Of a stretch of 64,000 nt of DNA, positions 62,341-64,000 are shown one piece after another. Source of the DNA: Chloroflexota bacterium (GTDB taxonomy: Bacteria; Chloroflexota; UBA4733); NCBI GenBank assembly GCA_023381895.1, contig JAMCTA010000136.1, forward strand, positions 1 to 64,000, given 5' to 3'. The notes below the pieces were generated by a model. The model made no database searches. It was not told the origin of the DNA and saw only the letters and a list, made by a program, of their open reading frames with translations. The position numbers and the translations under genes were made by a program. How positions within the stretch are numbered: position 1 is the stretch's first letter; the number at the start of each line of letters is the position of its first letter.

Positions 62341-63657
62341 TTAGAGCTGACGATGTCGGTCGTGCTGTGCCGAGGCATTTGAATCTCTGCTCACGACACC
62401 GGTCCAGGCTTTTGCCACCCCAAGCTGCGTCAAGTGCAAGAAGCGGTGGATATATGCCTCACGCATGCTCCGCAAGGCGCGGTCAGCGTCATAGACGAGC
62501 ATTGCTTCTGGAGGAGGAAGCAGATGCTCGCAGAGCACTGCTACCGTTCGCATCGGCTGGTCAACGCCAAAATACTTGATGATTGTGCGGCGCTCGTCAC
62601 TAGGAGCCTCGAGGAGCGCTGCCGGATGGAGCACTCGACCCACGATCCACAAGTAGCCCGGCGGCGGCCGGAGCGCGTCAAGGACATAGCGAGGAATTGG
62701 TGCATCAAGCAGCAACTGAGCGAGCGCCAGTGCGATGTAGGTTGCGGTCGCACCGCTCGCACCCTTGGCCAGCCGTACAACCACCTTCCATTCCGGGACG
62801 GTGAGTCTTGCGGCGAGCACTGCAGCATCGGTCAGCCAGATGAGCCGACCGAAGGCATGATCTGCGGCTCCAGCGTGGACGCAGAGATACACCAGATGTG
62901 CTGACGGCTTCAGGAGCATCACATCGACCGGCTCTCTCATCGGATCAAGCCGAAGCAGTGTCTGCTCACTGAATAGTGCGAGGTCACGTGCCCTAAGGCC
63001 GTGCCGGTGCTCTCGCTGGCGCACAAGGTCCCAATGAAGCTCTATCGCAAGTCGTGAACTAGCCGGATCGACGTAGCGCACGTGGTAGCCGTGACGCCGG
63101 TTGAAGGCTTGACTGTAGTACAATGGCTTTTCCTCATAGCCAAGGCGCTCCAGAACAGCAGACGCACTATCCAGATCACTTTTCGGAACAATGAGATCGA
63201 TGTCCCCCATTGGCCTTAGAGAAGGGTGCGGATACATAGTTAGCGCTAATGCGGCGCCTTTGATCACCGTCGGAGAGACACCGGAAGCGGAGAAGCTGCG
63301 CAGTATTTGAGAGAGCTGCAACATCAGCGAGAGTGCTTGGCGCCTGGATTGGGCGTGCTGTTCATCTAAGGATTCTCGCGCCCATTCAGGAACGTGATCC
63401 GCAACAGGTTTAGTCGCCAAAACTCTTTGTAGCAAGTCCGACACTCCGTGGCGTGCAGCAGTCGCGAGAACGGTGTTCCAATCCCTAATGGACCGGACGC
63501 TGTCTAGCAGTTGTGGACAGATCGAAGTGTTCTCGGAGACTCGTGCAGCGAAGAGCACAAGCGCTTGCTCAGGTGTGATGTGCTGCGGCTGGCCCAGCAG
63601 GGTGAGAAACTGATTGCTCCTGCCGCACACTGAGTTCACGTACTGTTCAGAATTCAT
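62341..63657 (-). CDS. nucleotidyltransferase-family protein (PF14907-type)
   Basis: A 438-residue protein of the uncharacterised nucleotidyltransferase family often found in capsule and peptide-modification loci. The active-site-like segment VIKGAALALTMYPHPSLRPMGDIDLIV has the double-Asp GDIDL that binds metal in nucleotidyltransferases. C-terminal half is helical. Either ATG 63681 or 63657 could be the start; neither has a clear ribosome-binding site. Its position after galE suggests a surface-polysaccharide setting. True reaction unknown. Confidence 0.82.
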   Translation of the reverse strand: MNSEQYVNSVCGRSNQFLTLLGQPQHITPEQALVLFAARVSENTSICPQLLDSVRSIRDWNTVLATAARHGVSDLLQRVLATKPVADHVPEWARESLDEQHAQSRRQALSLMLQLSQILRSFSASGVSPTVIKGAALALTMYPHPSLRPMGDIDLIVPKSDLDSASAVLERLGYEEKPLYYSQAFNRRHGYHVRYVDPASSRLAIELHWDLVRQREHRHGLRARDLALFSEQTLLRLDPMREPVDVMLLKPSAHLVYLCVHAGAADHAFGRLIWLTDAAVLAARLTVPEWKVVVRLAKGASGATATYIALALAQLLLDAPIPRYVLDALRPPPGYLWIVGRVLHPAALLEAPSDERRTIIKYFGVDQPMRTVAVLCEHLLPPPEAMLVYDADRALRSMREAYIHRFLHLTQLGVAKAWTGVVSRDSNASAQHDRHRQL

Positions 63658-63681
63658 CGGTGATGTTTCGACTGGAAACAT

Positions 63682-64000
63682 TGCACGTTATGTCAAATAC
63701 GCTAGACAGCCAGGTCCTTGTCGGCGGCAACCCGTTGTAGGCTCGCAATGACCATTCTGTCTTGACGCATACGTGGAAGAGACAGCGCTACCGAGCTGGA
63801 ACAGCATCTCCGCCGAAGGCCATCAGCTCTACCCAGAGGTGCGCCCCGGAAGTGGATCCGGGACGCAAACTCAGCCTTGATAATCCTGCTGTTCACGGGC
63901 TCCCTCACATTCCGCGATGCGCCACTGCTTGGGTGTATCGCGCCAGCCTGACAAGCGGATGAATTGAGAGCCACCAAGTGGCCAGAGCGCAAGGTTCGAC
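63682..64000. other. window end without recognisable gene
   Basis: About 320 bases. Short frames occur on both strands (for example 63702-63992 minus) but none has convincing features. A gene could begin beyond the edge. Confidence 0.4.

Noticed and set aside
1..64000. CRISPR arrays, insertion sequences or prophage
   Set aside because: No regularly spaced direct repeats, transposase, integrase or phage structural genes were seen.

Overview
The window looks like a chromosomal stretch from a moderately GC-rich, single-membrane-type bacterium, most likely a Chloroflexota (Thermomicrobia-like) lineage. This rests on several clues: an FhaA/FhaB/class B PBP cluster, a B-type (ba3) haem-copper oxidase with a tiny subunit IIa, a molybdenum hydroxylase operon of CoxM/S/L architecture, a luciferase-like F420-type oxidoreductase, no LPS genes, and frequent GTG/TTG starts with short overlapping operons. 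This is inference from gene content; no rRNA is present to confirm it.

Layout. 0-4.2 kb: glycolysis on the minus strand (gap-pgk-tpiA, then a histidine phosphatase). 4.3-9.0 kb: a polyprenyl glycosylphosphotransferase, then an FHA-FHA-PBP cell-wall cluster ending in a small anchored protein whose gene carries a perfect 30-bp palindrome. 9.1-12.7 kb: hisG, a HisRS-family gene and an RsmC-type methyltransferase. 12.9-16.7 kb: an IlvD/Edd-family dehydratase, a strong terminator, an inverted-repeat element and uvrC. 17-21 kb: a molybdenum hydroxylase operon with a MoaD/ThiS-like protein. 21-25 kb: a coiled-coil protein, rsmD, ftsH and an L,D-transpeptidase. 25.4-28.5 kb: tRNA-Val(CAC), a GDPD-family protein, rpsU, an SDR and plsX. 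28.6-33.1 kb: a secreted DUF192 protein, an alkaline-phosphatase-superfamily hydrolase with an unusual nucleophile position, a PHP-domain remnant and uvrB. 33-37 kb: Gfo/Idh, an M28 peptidase, a flavin reductase and thiE. 37-43.8 kb: secF/secD, a Rieske protein, hemW, yabN-mazG and an unknown gene. 44-47 kb: bcp, a three-gene membrane cassette and an LLM oxidoreductase. 48-53.4 kb: ba3 oxidase genes and a PAS-rich two-component system. 53.7-56.6 kb: the proton-translocating transhydrogenase. 56.8-60 kb: Gfo/Idh and a B3/B4-tyrosyl-tRNA synthetase fusion. 60-64 kb: a frameshifted polysaccharide-biosynthesis remnant, galE and a nucleotidyltransferase-family gene.

Most of the window is housekeeping (central carbon, translation, DNA repair, secretion, redox bioenergetics) and carries no mobile genes or CRISPR. 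The aerobic energy theme is consistent: a molybdenum hydroxylase feeding electrons from an unknown substrate, a quinol/cytochrome-c-type ba3 oxidase, transhydrogenase for NADPH, and a soluble multi-PAS kinase next to the oxidase.

The most notable observation is a tyrosyl-tRNA synthetase whose N-terminus is a complete B3/B4 domain, the fold that edits misacylated tRNA in PheRS beta. This suggests a synthetase with a built-in, PheRS-derived proofreading module. Other items worth checking are the 30-bp palindrome, several enzymes with replaced signature residues (AlkP-superfamily Thr nucleophile, GDPD Glu to Ala, dehydratase Cys to Gly), the MoaD-like protein that continues past its glycine motif, and two gene remnants.
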